NCBI GenBank assembly: GCA_016712505.1
Contig: JADJQY010000040.1
Span: 186,001 to 250,000 of the forward strand
Origin: Candidatus Eiseniibacteriota bacterium
Lineage (GTDB): Bacteria; Eisenbacteria; RBG-16-71-46; CAIMUX01
DNA length: 64,000 nucleotides
Direction of reading: 5' to 3'
Shown: positions 26,025 to 36,600 of the stretch, in pieces
Position numbering within the stretch: the stretch's first letter is position 1
How the letters are laid out: each line of letters begins with the position of its first letter
Notes under the pieces: generated by a model
What the model saw: the letters and a program-made list of their open reading frames with translations, nothing else
What the model was told of the DNA's origin: nothing
Databases searched by the model: none
Translations under genes and position numbers: made by a program

Positions 26025-27539
26025 ATGAAGAGTGCAGCAGCGATCTGCGCCGGTGCGATCGGCGTTCTGTTCGCGAGCGCATGCTCGGATGACGAGACGA
26101 CGAAGCCGTTCGTCGACGATCCGGTGCCGCAGGGGGCAAACGTCGTTCTGCAGTGGAATAATGCCGCGCTGCAAGCGATTCGCGACACCAAGCCGGGACC
26201 GCCGATGACGGCCCGCGGTCTGGCCATCGTGCACACCTGCATGTACGACGCCTGGGCGGCGTACGACGATCGAGCGATCGGCACCATGTGGACCGCCGAT
26301 CTTCGGCAGCCGGAACCGGAGCGCACCCTTGGGCGGAAGAGCAGGGCGATCAGTTATGCCGCCTACCGCGCCCTGTCCGACCTCTATCCATCGGAGGTGC
26401 CGGACCTCCAGTCGCTGATGCGCAGTCTAGGATACGACCCGGCGGATGAATCGCGCGACCTCTCGACCCCCGCGGGGATCGGAAACCAGTGCGCTGCGGT
26501 GGTCATCGCCTCGCGGCACATCGACGGCGCGAACCAGCTCGGCGACCTGGGCGGCGGGCGCCCCTACGCGGACTACACCGGCTACAGCCCGGTCAACCCG
26601 GCGATCAAGGTGACGGAGGCCAGCACCCTGGCGCAGATCCCGAATCCTGGACGGTGGCAGCCGCTGACCTTTACCAATCAGGCGGGCCAGGAGGTCACGC
26701 CCGGCTTCATCGCGCCCCATTGGTTCAACGTCGAGCCCTTCGCCATGACCAGTCCGTCGCAGTTCCGACCGGTGCCACCCGCAGCGCCGGGGTCGACCGC
26801 GTACCTGGCCCAGGCCCAGGAGCTGATCGAGATCAGCGCCAGCCTGACCGATGAGCAGAAGTGCATCGCCGAGTACTGGGCCGATGGTCCGAGTTCCGAG
26901 CTGCCGCCCGGTCACTTCAATCTGTTCGCCCAGTTCGTCTCCGAGCGGGACAACCACACCCTCGATCAGGATGTGAAGCTGTTCTTCGCCGTGACCAACG
27001 CGGTGATGGACGCCGGCATCGCGGTGTGGGAAGCGAAGCACTACTACGACTACTGTCGGCCGGTGACCGCGATCCGGTATCTGTTCAATGGCCAGACGAT
27101 CCGCTCCTGGGCCGGGCCGGGACAGAACAACGCCGAGATCGACGGCGCGGCCTGGAAGCCGTACCAGCCCGACTACTTCCCCACGCCCCCCTTCCCGGAG
27201 TACCCCTCGGGACACAGCGGCTTCAGCGCGGCCGCGGCCGAGGTCTTGAAGCGTTTCACCGGGAGCGACGCGTTCGGCTTCTCGGTGCACATTCCGGCGG
27301 GGAGCCTGAAGGCGGAGCCGGGGATCGCCCCGGCCGCGGACGTCACCCTGAACCTCGCGACTTTCAGCGAGGCGGCCGACCAGGCGGGCATCTCACGACG
27401 CTACGGCGGGATCCATTTCGAGCAGGGCGACCTCGCCTCGCGGGCCATGGGACGGCAGTGCGGGGCGCAGGCCTGGGCGAAAGCAGAGGCCTTCTGGAGC
27501 GGCCTCGCATCGGGTCGGGCGGAGTTCGCCACGCGCTAG
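26025..27539 (+). CDS. Vanadium-dependent haloperoxidase-like (PAP2 superfamily) lipoprotein
   Basis: 504 aa; the ATG at 26025 has AGGAGG eight bases upstream. The signal peptide ends LFASAC, a lipobox with Cys near residue 20. The three PAP2/vanadium haloperoxidase phosphate/vanadate motifs are present: CRPVTAIR near residue 344, PEYPSGHSGFSAA with the SGH near 395, and RRYGGIHFEQGD near 458-469, whose Arg and His match the distal site. Family members oxidise halides with peroxide or hydrolyse phosphate esters; which applies here cannot be told. It is probably exported and membrane-anchored. A strong terminator follows. Confidence 0.85.
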   Translation: MKSAAAICAGAIGVLFASACSDDETTKPFVDDPVPQGANVVLQWNNAALQAIRDTKPGPPMTARGLAIVHTCMYDAWAAYDDRAIGTMWTADLRQPEPERTLGRKSRAISYAAYRALSDLYPSEVPDLQSLMRSLGYDPADESRDLSTPAGIGNQCAAVVIASRHIDGANQLGDLGGGRPYADYTGYSPVNPAIKVTEASTLAQIPNPGRWQPLTFTNQAGQEVTPGFIAPHWFNVEPFAMTSPSQFRPVPPAAPGSTAYLAQAQELIEISASLTDEQKCIAEYWADGPSSELPPGHFNLFAQFVSERDNHTLDQDVKLFFAVTNAVMDAGIAVWEAKHYYDYCRPVTAIRYLFNGQTIRSWAGPGQNNAEIDGAAWKPYQPDYFPTPPFPEYPSGHSGFSAAAAEVLKRFTGSDAFGFSVHIPAGSLKAEPGIAPAADVTLNLATFSEAADQAGISRRYGGIHFEQGDLASRAMGRQCGAQAWAKAEAFWSGLASGRAEFATR

Positions 27540-27578
27540 CACGGCACCGGCGTCCCGTCTCGAGGATGCCCGGAGAAC

Positions 27579-27616
27579 GCAAAGGCCCGCCGGATCAACC
27601 TCCGGCGGGCCTTTGC
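27579..27616. terminator. Bidirectional intrinsic terminator
   Basis: A perfect 16-bp stem (GCAAAGGCCCGCCGGA and its complement) with a 6-base loop lies between two convergent genes. The stem ends in AAA/TTT, so it can serve both strands, though the T-runs are short. Confidence 0.85.
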
Positions 27617-27650
27617 ACTTCACCCTCCACGTTTCCGGGAGGGAGATCAT

Positions 27651-29368
27651 TCAGCGCGCTACGATCAGTTTCGCGGTGCGCGCGGTGCCATCGGCCGTCC
27701 TGGCCTCGAGGAAGTAGGCTCCGGGGGTCGCGGCCCGTCCGAGATCATCGGTGACGTCCCAGAAGAGCTGCGTCTCGCCCGCCGGGAACTGCGCGTTGGT
27801 CAGGTCACGAACCCGGCGACCATCCGCTCCGTAGACCGCCACCTGCACCTGGCCCGCCGCGGGAAGGTGCAGGGCCAGCCGGGCCACGCCGTCGATGGGG
27901 TTGGCCGCGACGAGTCGAAGCGAAAACTCCGACTCGGCCCCGGAAGCTCGATCGCCGCCGGCTCCGCCACCGTGCTGTAGCTGTAGCTGGTGGTCCCGGA
28001 GGAGGAGACGTTCGCCACCACCATCACGACCTGATCGTAGGCGGTGCCGAACTGGGGCAGGTCCAAAAATCCGGCATCCGCGCCGTTGAGCGTCATGTCC
28101 TCGACCCCGAGCGGGACTCCGCCCAGGTACGGAATCACCCGCACCGCCCAGTCGCTGGTGTCGCTGCCGTCGAAGTTGAGGCGCTGGGGGACTCCGTTGA
28201 TGAAGCGAACGTACTCTCCGGCCCAGTGATTGAGCGTGGCATTGGTGTTCGGGACCGGATAGGCCGACTTGAGCGCGGAGCTGAAGGTCGGAAGCTCCTC
28301 GCCTACGTAGTTGTACCGCCCGCCGCCGATCGTCGGATCGTCGAGGTAGTTCGCCGTCACCCAATCGCGCGTGATCTGGGCGAAGCTGTCGGCATAGCCA
28401 CGCGCGGTGAGCATCGCCTGGACGCCCGCGATGCTGTTCCCGGGTTGACCGACCAGGTTGATGATCGAGTCACGGCCGCCGTATTGCTCGTACATGTAGA
28501 GGGTCCAGAGGTAGACCTTGACGTAGTCGGCGAAATTCGCGTTCCAGGAGGTGAGGTTGTTGTCGGGGTTCGACGGGAACGCGGTCACCTGATCCGGCTT
28601 CCCGAAGAGCCACATGGCGAGTTCGCTGCAGCCCTCATTGATCCAGGAGGATTCATCCTCGTCGGCCAGCCAGTGAATCATGTGCTGAAACTCGTGCGCC
28701 TGGACTCCGATCAGATAGTCGCCGCCCGGATCGAAGTCGCTCGAGTTCATGTAGAGCACCTCGCACTCGTTCGAGGCGAACGACTGGGTGCCGTCGGGGT
28801 ACTGATCGAAGGCCCAGAAGAAGCCATCCGAGCTGACATCGAAGTCGTAGTAGAGGACGTAGACCTTCGGATCGTTGTCCAGCTCGTCGGGACAGGGGCC
28901 GAAGTTGAATACGTTGATGTCGAAGATCCCCTGGGTCGGGGTCGGACCGAATGACTCATGGTCCCAGTGGAGCAGCATGCGGTCGACATCCGCCTGATCG
29001 ACTTCCGTACCCCACTGCGAGTCCTCGACCACGATGTAGACGTTATCCCCCTCTCCGCGCACGGTGCACATCCTCTGCGTCGCGGTGGGGAAGCCAGCCA
29101 GACTCCAGGTGTACCAAAGCCAGGAATCGCCGACCCCGGGATCAGCCGGCGGCGTCATCCGGTCTCCGGGCTGATGGCTGCGGACCATCTGCTCCGCGGG
29201 GACGGGACGGATCATCGATCGGTAGGCATCGACCTGGGACTGGGCGCAATTGGTGGCGTGCGCTGTCACCGTGGCCATCGAGGCGGCCAGGGTCAGACTC
29301 GCCCCCAGGGCAAACCGGAACGACCCGGCTCCGGAGCGACGCGCGGAGTTGAACGAGGGGCGGATCAT
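27651..29368 (-). CDS. Secreted zinc metalloprotease (M6-like) with C-terminal sorting domain, apparent frameshift
   Basis: The start is the ATG at 29368 (GGAGG seven bases upstream). A signal peptide (ALGASLTLAASMATVTAHA) is followed by a gluzincin core: HEFQH at residues 225-229 with the third ligand in the downstream SSWINEGCSE, as in immune-inhibitor-A/M6-type proteases. The first frame runs on to 27800 but turns into nonsense after about residue 477. The sorting-type tail (NPIDGVARLALHLP, VAVYGADGRRVRDL, GAYFLEARTADG) is in the neighbouring frame and ends at 27651. One base missing in the C4 run at 27938-27941 would join them as ELPGAESEFSLRL. Probably an error in the sequence, or a truncated gene. 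Confidence 0.75.
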
Positions 29369-29466
29369 GTGAGTCCTCCTGTTGCGGGTTTGCCGGGTGG
29401 CAGGCGGAAAGGATCCCACATCCACCCACCCGGAGTCACCCCCTCACTCCCCCGCCCCCGTCGGAA

Positions 29467-30600
29467 TCAGCGCAGTCGGCAGGTGTTCATTCCCCGCTTC
29501 GCCAGGTACTTCTGGTGATACTCCTCGGCTGGGTAGAACTTCCCCGCCTCTTCGATCACCGTGGCGATTGGACGCCGGTGGGCACCGCTCGCGGCGAGCC
29601 GGGTACGCGATACCTCGGCGAGCCGAAGCTGCTCGGCGCTGTGGGTGAAGATCACCGTGCGGTACTGCGAACCGACGTCCGGCCCCTGTCGATCGACCTG
29701 GGTCGGATCGTGCGCCGCCCAGAACAACTCGAGTAGCGCCTCGTAGCGGACCTGCGCCGGGTCGTATTCCAGGTGGACCACCTCGGCGTGGCCGGTCTCC
29801 TCGCTACAGACTTCGCGGTAGGTCGGATCTTCGGTCTTCCCGCCCATGAAACCCACCCAGGAGCGCACCACGCCAGGCAACGCGTCAAACTCGCTCTGGA
29901 CTCCCCAGAAGCATCCCGCACCGAAGGTGGCCCGTTCGAGCACGCGCCCCCCGGTCGGTTCGACGATCTGCTCGCCCACCGCGCCGCGCAGGCGCCGACG
30001 CGCGATCTCCACGTCGTTGACGAAGGTCAACGCCTCCGAGTTGAGGCAATAGCGCAGCCCAGTGGGCGGCGGGCCGTCCTCGAACACGTGGCCGAGATGT
30101 CCGCTGCACCGCGCGCACTCGATCTCGGTCCGAATCATGCCGTGGCTTCGATCCTCGAGCTCGGCGACGTTTTCCCGGGCGAAGGGCTGAAAGAAGCTCG
30201 GCCAGCCGGTCCCGGACTGGAACTTCGCGTTGGAGGCAAAGAGCGGAAGGCTGCAGCAGACGCAGAAGTAGACCCCTTGCTCCTTGTTGTCGAGCAGGAG
30301 CCCGCAGAACGGGCGCTCGGTCCCGGCGCGGCGCGTGATGCGGAACGCCTCCTCCCCGAGCTGGGCCAACCACTCGGCGTCCGACTTCACGACCCGCGGG
30401 TTCTGCTCGGGCCGAGTCGGCCCACCGTCGTCTCCGATCAAGGCTACGACCACGACTCCCGCGGACCCGCGCCCGCCCGGCGGCTGCGCGGAGTTCGGAT
30501 CATTCGTCTGGTTCTTCATCGTGCGTGACCTCGGGCGCGGTTCGAGCGCGGCTCGTAGTACTGCCTTCACTCGGTCCAGCGCGGTTCGATTGTTCGTCAT
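29467..30600 (-). CDS. msrBA: Peptide methionine sulfoxide reductase MsrB-MsrA fusion
   Basis: 377 aa from the ATG at 30600 with AGGTGAGG upstream. The N-terminal MsrB domain (about residues 60-200) has two zinc CxxC pairs (CVCC, CARC), GTGWPSF and catalytic Cys in RYCLNSEAL. The C-terminal MsrA domain (about 218-377) starts at GAGCFWG (catalytic Cys near 229) and includes GHAEVVHLEYDP and FYPAEEYHQKYL. It repairs both epimers of methionine sulfoxide. The B-then-A order is less common than A-then-B in fused enzymes. There is an unusual N-terminal extension of about 55 residues without a signal peptide. Confidence 0.93.
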   Translation of the reverse strand: MTNNRTALDRVKAVLRAALEPRPRSRTMKNQTNDPNSAQPPGGRGSAGVVVVALIGDDGGPTRPEQNPRVVKSDAEWLAQLGEEAFRITRRAGTERPFCGLLLDNKEQGVYFCVCCSLPLFASNAKFQSGTGWPSFFQPFARENVAELEDRSHGMIRTEIECARCSGHLGHVFEDGPPPTGLRYCLNSEALTFVNDVEIARRRLRGAVGEQIVEPTGGRVLERATFGAGCFWGVQSEFDALPGVVRSWVGFMGGKTEDPTYREVCSEETGHAEVVHLEYDPAQVRYEALLELFWAAHDPTQVDRQGPDVGSQYRTVIFTHSAEQLRLAEVSRTRLAASGAHRRPIATVIEEAGKFYPAEEYHQKYLAKRGMNTCRLR

Positions 30601-30692
30601 CTTCCTCACCTTTCGGCGGCTTCACCCGCCGGACCCCGTTAGACGTCGATCCGGGGAGCAGGTTTCGCCTTCGAACCGGGAGGGCTGCCCCG

Positions 30693-31934
30693 TCACTCCC
30701 CGCCGGAAGACTCCAGGCGGATCAGGTAGGCCAGGTGGAGCGCCTGGGGGTGAGGCACATGCTTGTACATGAAGCTCCGGATCAGGGGGAGCACCTGCGG
30801 ATCGCCCTCGGCCACGCAGAGCCAGCCGGGAAGGGCATCGAGCAGCACCTTGTTGAACACCGGCGAACAGCCGAGCTTACCAAAGAACACCCCGTCCCCC
30901 TGGTAGATCGATCGGGTCAGCGTCCGCGCGAAGCGCCCGAGGTCCTGGGGGTCGAAAACGCAGCCGACCCGAGCGAGTTTCACCACGGGATCGAGTGCAT
31001 GCCAGCCGTGGGAGATGTCGTCGCAACTCGAGACGGGTTCCATCGGCTCCGCCTTCCGATGTTCCCAGCGCACCGGCTCGTACTCCCAGAGGTAACAATC
31101 GGCCTCGGTGTGTTCGAGCCGATTGCGGAAGAAGGTGGCCAGCTTGGTCGCCCGCTCCCGCCGGAGTTCGTCTCCGGTGAGCAGATACGCCAGGTAGTGA
31201 TCCCAGGCCATCAGGTTCTGGCGATTGAACGGCTCCGGGGTGTCCTCGCGCGACTCCTCTTCGAAGTTCGCCACGTAGAGTCCTTCCCCCGGGCCTGGTC
31301 CTTCGTGCCACTGGGGGTCGAAGACATCGAGCGAGGCCAGCGTAGCAGCCAGCATCTCGGACCGAACCGTGGCCGTAGCCTCTTTCCAGATCGGGTCGTC
31401 TTTGGGCGGCTGCGGGTAGTCGGGCAGCTTTCCCTCCAGGATCGCGAGGGTAGTGAGGATCGGCTCGACGATCAACGCGGTGTGGATGATGAAGCTGCTC
31501 CGGCGACCGCTTCCGTAACGCGTCGATCCCCAGACCGGTCGCACCCGCCCACGAAAGTCTGCCTTGCCGACGAGGTCATCCCGAACTGCCAAGGCATCCC
31601 GACAGAATCTCCAGGTGCGTCCGAGGTGACGCGGATCGCCCGTGACCTGATAGAGCACGAGAAGCGACATCAGATCGCGGCTGCGGCGCCAGGAGAGACT
31701 GCCGTCCTCGTTGGTCAGGCCGCGTTCGAGCCAGCCGGTCCACAGGGTGTCGGGATAGAGTTGCTCGAAGTGCCGCACGGTGGCGTAGTTCAGCGTGTCC
31801 TGCCGGAGGGTGTCGGGAAAGGTCTCGTGAAAACTGTAGACCGCGGAGCGATAGTCGGGAGACTGCCTCAGGTCGATCGCCCCCGCGGTCGAGATCCCCA
31901 GGGAGAGCAGGACCGCCAGCAGGATCACACGCAT
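30693..31934 (-). CDS. Secreted protein, likely alpha-helical toroid, unknown function
   Basis: 413 aa. The ATG at 31934 follows GGGAG; the signal peptide MRVILLAVLLSLGISTAGA is clear. The rest is helical and rich in Trp and His (WRRSRDLMSLLVLYQVTGDPRHLGRTWRF, DISHGWHALDPVVKLAR), a pattern seen in (alpha/alpha) toroid sugar-processing proteins. No catalytic family can be named. It directly follows the GH57 branching-type gene (13 bp gap), so a role with extracytoplasmic polysaccharide is plausible. Confidence 0.65.
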   Translation of the reverse strand: MRVILLAVLLSLGISTAGAIDLRQSPDYRSAVYSFHETFPDTLRQDTLNYATVRHFEQLYPDTLWTGWLERGLTNEDGSLSWRRSRDLMSLLVLYQVTGDPRHLGRTWRFCRDALAVRDDLVGKADFRGRVRPVWGSTRYGSGRRSSFIIHTALIVEPILTTLAILEGKLPDYPQPPKDDPIWKEATATVRSEMLAATLASLDVFDPQWHEGPGPGEGLYVANFEEESREDTPEPFNRQNLMAWDHYLAYLLTGDELRRERATKLATFFRNRLEHTEADCYLWEYEPVRWEHRKAEPMEPVSSCDDISHGWHALDPVVKLARVGCVFDPQDLGRFARTLTRSIYQGDGVFFGKLGCSPVFNKVLLDALPGWLCVAEGDPQVLPLIRSFMYKHVPHPQALHLAYLIRLESSGGE

Positions 31935-31947
31935 CGTCGCTCCCGGT

Positions 31948-33633
31948 TCAAGCCTGGTCCGCGCCCGGACCGCCCAGTTCGCGCCCCTCGGGCGATTTGC
32001 TCGCGAAATGCCGCCACTCAATCCCGGCGAAGATCGGTGTCCGCTCCTCGCGCGCGCTCAGCCGCTGCTCCGAGATGCGTCCCCGCACCAGATCATCATA
32101 CAGGGCGGAGAAGGCATCGAGGTGTTCGACCACCCGGGACGAAGCGTACCCGGACGAAACCCCGGTCTTCAGGATGAACGGCCAGTCGGATGACTGGGCC
32201 AGGAGCAGTTCCCGGGCCAGTTGACCGAGCGCCCGCTCCAGCGACGGCGCGCCCACCGGAGCGCCTGGCCCCTTCCCACTCAGGACGTCGCCGACCAGGG
32301 AGACCATCTGCTCGCCGGCCCGCCGGACCCGTCCAACGATCCAGTCGTTCACCGGATCGAGCCAGAATGCGAAGTACCCCCCCTCTCCCCAGGAGGAGGA
32401 TACCGGATCGACCCGTTGTACGCGCCGTTCCGCCGCAGCGGCCTCCTCGAGCGTGCTGAGGCAGAGGGAGTCCGAGCGCGCCGCCCAGCGGAACAGCTCC
32501 TCGAGGAAGATCGGACCTTCGTACCACCAGTGTCCGAAGAGCTCCGCATCGAACGGAAGGGTGATCACCGCCGGGCGATCGAGGCCAAGTCGATCGACCT
32601 GGCGTTCCCGACGCCGCCAGAACTCGGCCGCATGCCGACGTGCCAGTCGCTCGGCAATCTCCGGCTCGTAGAGCCGCTTCCTCGCCCCCCGACCGGTGAC
32701 CCGATGATAGTGCACCGCAAGCGGGTTCCGGCTGCCTCCCCCGTGGAAAAACGGGGCGAGATAGTCGAACTCGAGCTCCCAACCGGCATCGTGGTGGAAG
32801 TCCCGGTACTCCGGAGCGGCGGGAAAGCCGGCTCCGGCAGCCCAGATTTCGCGCGACGTCACCGCGTCGCGCGGGAAGACCAGCGCGCCTCCCGGGCTCA
32901 GCACGGGAGCAAACGCGCCGTACGCCGGCCGCGCCCGGGCGTACCGCACCGCGATCTCCTCCAGGCAGAAGGCCCGCACGCCGGAGCGCCGGAGCTCAGC
33001 GTCGATCCCCGGGGCGTAGCCACACTCCGAGAGCCAGTGAGTCACGGGGGTACGGCCGAAGCGAGTGCGAAACGCGTCGCGGGCGACTTCGATCTGCGCG
33101 CGCCAAAGTTCCGGTCGATTGCCGATCAGCGGAAGCAGGCCATGGGTCGCGTTGGTCGTGGTCAGCTCGACGCCGTTGCCGATCCGGGCAAATGATGACA
33201 GCAGGTCGCTTCGATGCCTTCCGCAATAGACCTGGCGCGCCGCCGCCGTTTCGCCCAGGTAGCGATCGACCAGGCGCTGGAGCGGCGGCACGAGCCGCGT
33301 CCGCTCCTTCTCCGCGCGGAGAAACCGCTCACGACCGTCGAGCCAGAGAAGGAAGCGTCGACGCAGGAGCGGATCGTCGAGCATGGCGGCCAGGGTCGGG
33401 CTGATCGAGATCGTGACCGGGGTCGGAACCCGATCGGCGCCCAAGCGGCCAAGCAGATCGAGGAGGGGAAGGTAGACCTCGAAAATCGCCTCGAAGAGCC
33501 AGTCCTCCTCGAGGAATCGGGGATGCTCCGGGTGGCGCACGAACGGCAGGTGCGCGTGTAGAACCAGGCAGAGCCGAGACGGTTGCCCGTTCCCGGCTCT
33601 TGCCTCACTCCGCCTCGTGCTCTCCTCCGGCAC
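31948..33633 (-). CDS. GH57 family protein, 1,4-alpha-glucan branching-enzyme type (DUF1957-like)
   Basis: About 561 aa. The GTG at 33633 is chosen because GGAGGAG lies six bases upstream; a copy of the same 18-bp stretch gives another GTG at 33651. GH57 motifs are present: LVLHAHLPFVRHPE at the N-terminus, HWLSECGYAPG with the nucleophile Glu near 202, and PFDAELFGHWWYEG with the acid Asp near 362, as in archaeal/bacterial GH57 branching enzymes. A helical C-terminal part follows. It would add alpha-1,6 branches to glucan in the cytoplasm. The neighbouring DUF4912 and DUF3536/GH57 genes form a widespread set. Confidence 0.85.
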   Translation of the reverse strand: MPEESTRRSEARAGNGQPSRLCLVLHAHLPFVRHPEHPRFLEEDWLFEAIFEVYLPLLDLLGRLGADRVPTPVTISISPTLAAMLDDPLLRRRFLLWLDGRERFLRAEKERTRLVPPLQRLVDRYLGETAAARQVYCGRHRSDLLSSFARIGNGVELTTTNATHGLLPLIGNRPELWRAQIEVARDAFRTRFGRTPVTHWLSECGYAPGIDAELRRSGVRAFCLEEIAVRYARARPAYGAFAPVLSPGGALVFPRDAVTSREIWAAGAGFPAAPEYRDFHHDAGWELEFDYLAPFFHGGGSRNPLAVHYHRVTGRGARKRLYEPEIAERLARRHAAEFWRRRERQVDRLGLDRPAVITLPFDAELFGHWWYEGPIFLEELFRWAARSDSLCLSTLEEAAAAERRVQRVDPVSSSWGEGGYFAFWLDPVNDWIVGRVRRAGEQMVSLVGDVLSGKGPGAPVGAPSLERALGQLARELLLAQSSDWPFILKTGVSSGYASSRVVEHLDAFSALYDDLVRGRISEQRLSAREERTPIFAGIEWRHFASKSPEGRELGGPGADQA

Positions 33634-33653
33634 CGTGCTCTCCTCCGGCACCG
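33618..33653 (-). repeat. Two copies of an 18-bp unit at the GH57 start
   Basis: GTGCTCTCCTCCGGCACC occurs twice in tandem and duplicates both the ribosome site and the GTG start of the downstream gene. Confidence 0.8.
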
Positions 33654-33668
33654 TCCTCAAGCGCGACC

Positions 33669-36600
33669 CTACCGGCGACGCCGGGAGCGGCCACCTCCCG
33701 ATCGAGGGCGACCACCGCGAGGTCGGTCGCCCGACTCACGATCACTGCGCTCCCGATCACTGCGCTCCGGATCACTCGGGTCCCGACCGAGCTGCTCCCG
33801 ATTCCCGTGCCGGTGGTCATACCGACCGCGTTGTTCGCGTCCCCTACGGCCCCCGCCATCCGGCCGCGAGGTGGAACGCGATACCGTGAGCGCGATCCGC
33901 TGCGTCCGCGATCCGTCCGGCGAAACCGCGACGGCCGGGAGTTGGTGCGTCCCGTCGGGGAGCGCCAGGCGGAGAGTGAACGTGCCGTCCGGACGTATGG
34001 TCACCGGCTTCCCCTCGATCGAAAGTTGCACATTCGGGTCGGTGATCCCGTAGATCACCAGTTCAGTGTTGATCGCGAGTCGGAACTCGCGCCCGCCCGA
34101 GGTCTGCTCGGGATTCGCCTCGCGGCTCTCGTCCTCGAGATCGCCCTCCGCTCCCGGCGACCAGCCGGACCGCGGGCGCACGGCATCGATCGACTCCAGA
34201 GCGGCAGCGTCCGGATCGATCGACCCATGTTCAATCGACCCAGGCCCAGTCGACCCAGGCCCAGTCGACCCAGGCCCAGTCGATACAGGCCCAGTCGACC
34301 CAGCCTCGATTGCCCCTTTCGCCGTCGGACCGGCGTCCGCCGGAGCTTCGCTCCGCGGCTCGACCGGCGGTAACACCCGCCAGGCGATCGCGCTCTCCGC
34401 CCACTCGTCCCGGGCGCTCCGCTCGTCTTCGAGACCGCCCTCCCATTCACCGCGCTCCCGTGCGTGCTCGACGATCTCCCCTCGCTTGGGCTCGCTTCCG
34501 GTCGGATCCGGGTCGCCCGTGCGCGCGCGAGACTGCGCTGCGCGCTCGGACAGACCCTGCGCTGCGCGCTCGGACGAACCCTGCGCTGCGCGCTCGGGCG
34601 GCGGAAGATCGGCCCAGGCCTGATCCGTACCCTCGTTCACCTTCGCGGGTGGACTCACAACCACTCCGCTCGTGGCCAGGGCGAGGAAGGTCCCGGACGG
34701 GGCCAGCACGCCGACCTCGACACGGTACTTCTGGTCCGGCTCCTCGGTGTGGATGTACCAACTGGTTGCATCCTCGTCGACCACCACGTCGCGCACGCCG
34801 GAGGAGCGATCCGCGGCGTCAAGGCGGTGGACGCGCAACACGCCCTTGCATCCCTCCCACTCGTTCTTGAGCTGCGCCATCACATGCTCGATCGTGCGCT
34901 CGGTGATCTCCCACTGCGCGAAAAGCCAGCTCGGATCGCGCGCGATCACCGTGATCTGATCGCCGCCCGGCGTCCGGGGTGTCTCCACCGGCTCAGGCAG
35001 CGCCGGATTGCGCGTCCCCCAGTGGGCCGACTTGAAGCGCAGCGACTCACGGGTCTCATCATCCACCGGACGGCCGTCCGGGCGAGCAGCACGTCGACCA
35101 GCGCGTCGGCCCCACTCATCGCGATCATGCCGCGACTCGAGGTCGGTCGCTTCGATTCGCCGCAGCTCACCGCTGAAGCCGGCCTCTTGACCGCGCGTTG
35201 TCGATTCGAGCCGCGCCTCCGGCGGGCGATTCGCTCCGGCTCGCATCTCCTGCGCGCGGAGCTCCTCGGGCGACTGCGCCCCCGGCCGCCCTTCCCCTCC
35301 CCGCTGATCACGCTGCCGACCATCGCGGCGATCGTTTCTCCGGTTGCCTCCCCCTTGGCCGTGCTGCCCAGGAACGCGGTTACCGGGATTTCCGTCCCGC
35401 GGCGGCTGTCCCGGCGAGGTCCAGTCGCGTCCCTGCCGAGGATCGACCGCGCGATTGGGGATCCCAGGCTCGCGACCCGGGCGCTGAAACTGCGGTGTGT
35501 ACCCGGAGCCGCGTCTCGCGTCGCCGCTGCGCCGAAGGTCGTCGCGCATCCGATCGCTACGACCGCGAGAATCGTCCCGGCGGTTCGGTCCCTCATTCCG
35601 ACCAGGGCCGTCGTTCCGTCCTGGTCCCTCTCCGCCGCGCCAGCTGCCGCGTTCGTTGCGTCCGACGTGGGTCCGCTCTACCGCGCGATTCCGTCCCCGC
35701 TCCGATCGATCGAGCAGCGATTCCGATTGCGGCAGCACGTTTCCGCCCGGTCTTCCCATGTTTCCCCGACCTGGGCGATTCCCGCGATTTCCTCCGCGTC
35801 CCACGCCGAGGGCGTTCGGGTCGTTCAAGAAACGCCCGTAGTTGGGGTCGCGACCAAGGTTGACCGAATTCCACGGATCGATCTCGTCCTCTTGATCGTC
35901 CGCTCGATTCGGGCCGCCGCGCCCCGGGTTCCGCAGCTGCGGATCGCGGGGTTGCTGGTGGCGATCGTGCGCCGGCCGGCCTTGCGGTTCGCGGTTCTGC
36001 GGATCCCGATTCTGGGGATCCCTACTCTGAGTGTCCCTGTTCTGCGACTCAGGGTCCTCGGCGTTCGGGCGTCGCTCCCGGTCGAACCGATCGTGACGCC
36101 GATGCTCCGGCCGCTGATGACCGTGATCACGCGGCTCGCGCGCGGCTCGATTTCCCTCGGCGCCTTCCGGACCTCTGGACTCCACCCTCGGCGCAACCCC
36201 GAGCGGGCTCTGGCTCAAGATCGCCGGAGGCGGCACCGGACGCGCACTGGCCTCGGTGCGCACCGGTGGTGCGGACGGCTGGCCGGGGGGAACCTGCCCC
36301 AGGGGAACCTGCACGGGGGGAACGGGCGCCGCGGACTTCGGCGCGGTCGCCGATTCCGTCGTCGCCTTCATGCGACGTTTGACCGGCGTGGCGGTTGGCG
36401 ACTCGGGTCCGCCAAGCCCCGTCTCGCGCTCTTCACTGGCAGCCTTTCGCGGGGGACGCGGTGTGGCGGCCGCTGCGCGGGGGGCGCTCGTCGTTCGCTT
36501 TTGAGTCTCGCGCGGTGCCGCCTCTCGGGGTGTCACCTGCCGGGGCGTCGACGCCCGGGTGACCTTCTTCAGCGCGAGGATCAGATCATCCTTGGAAAGC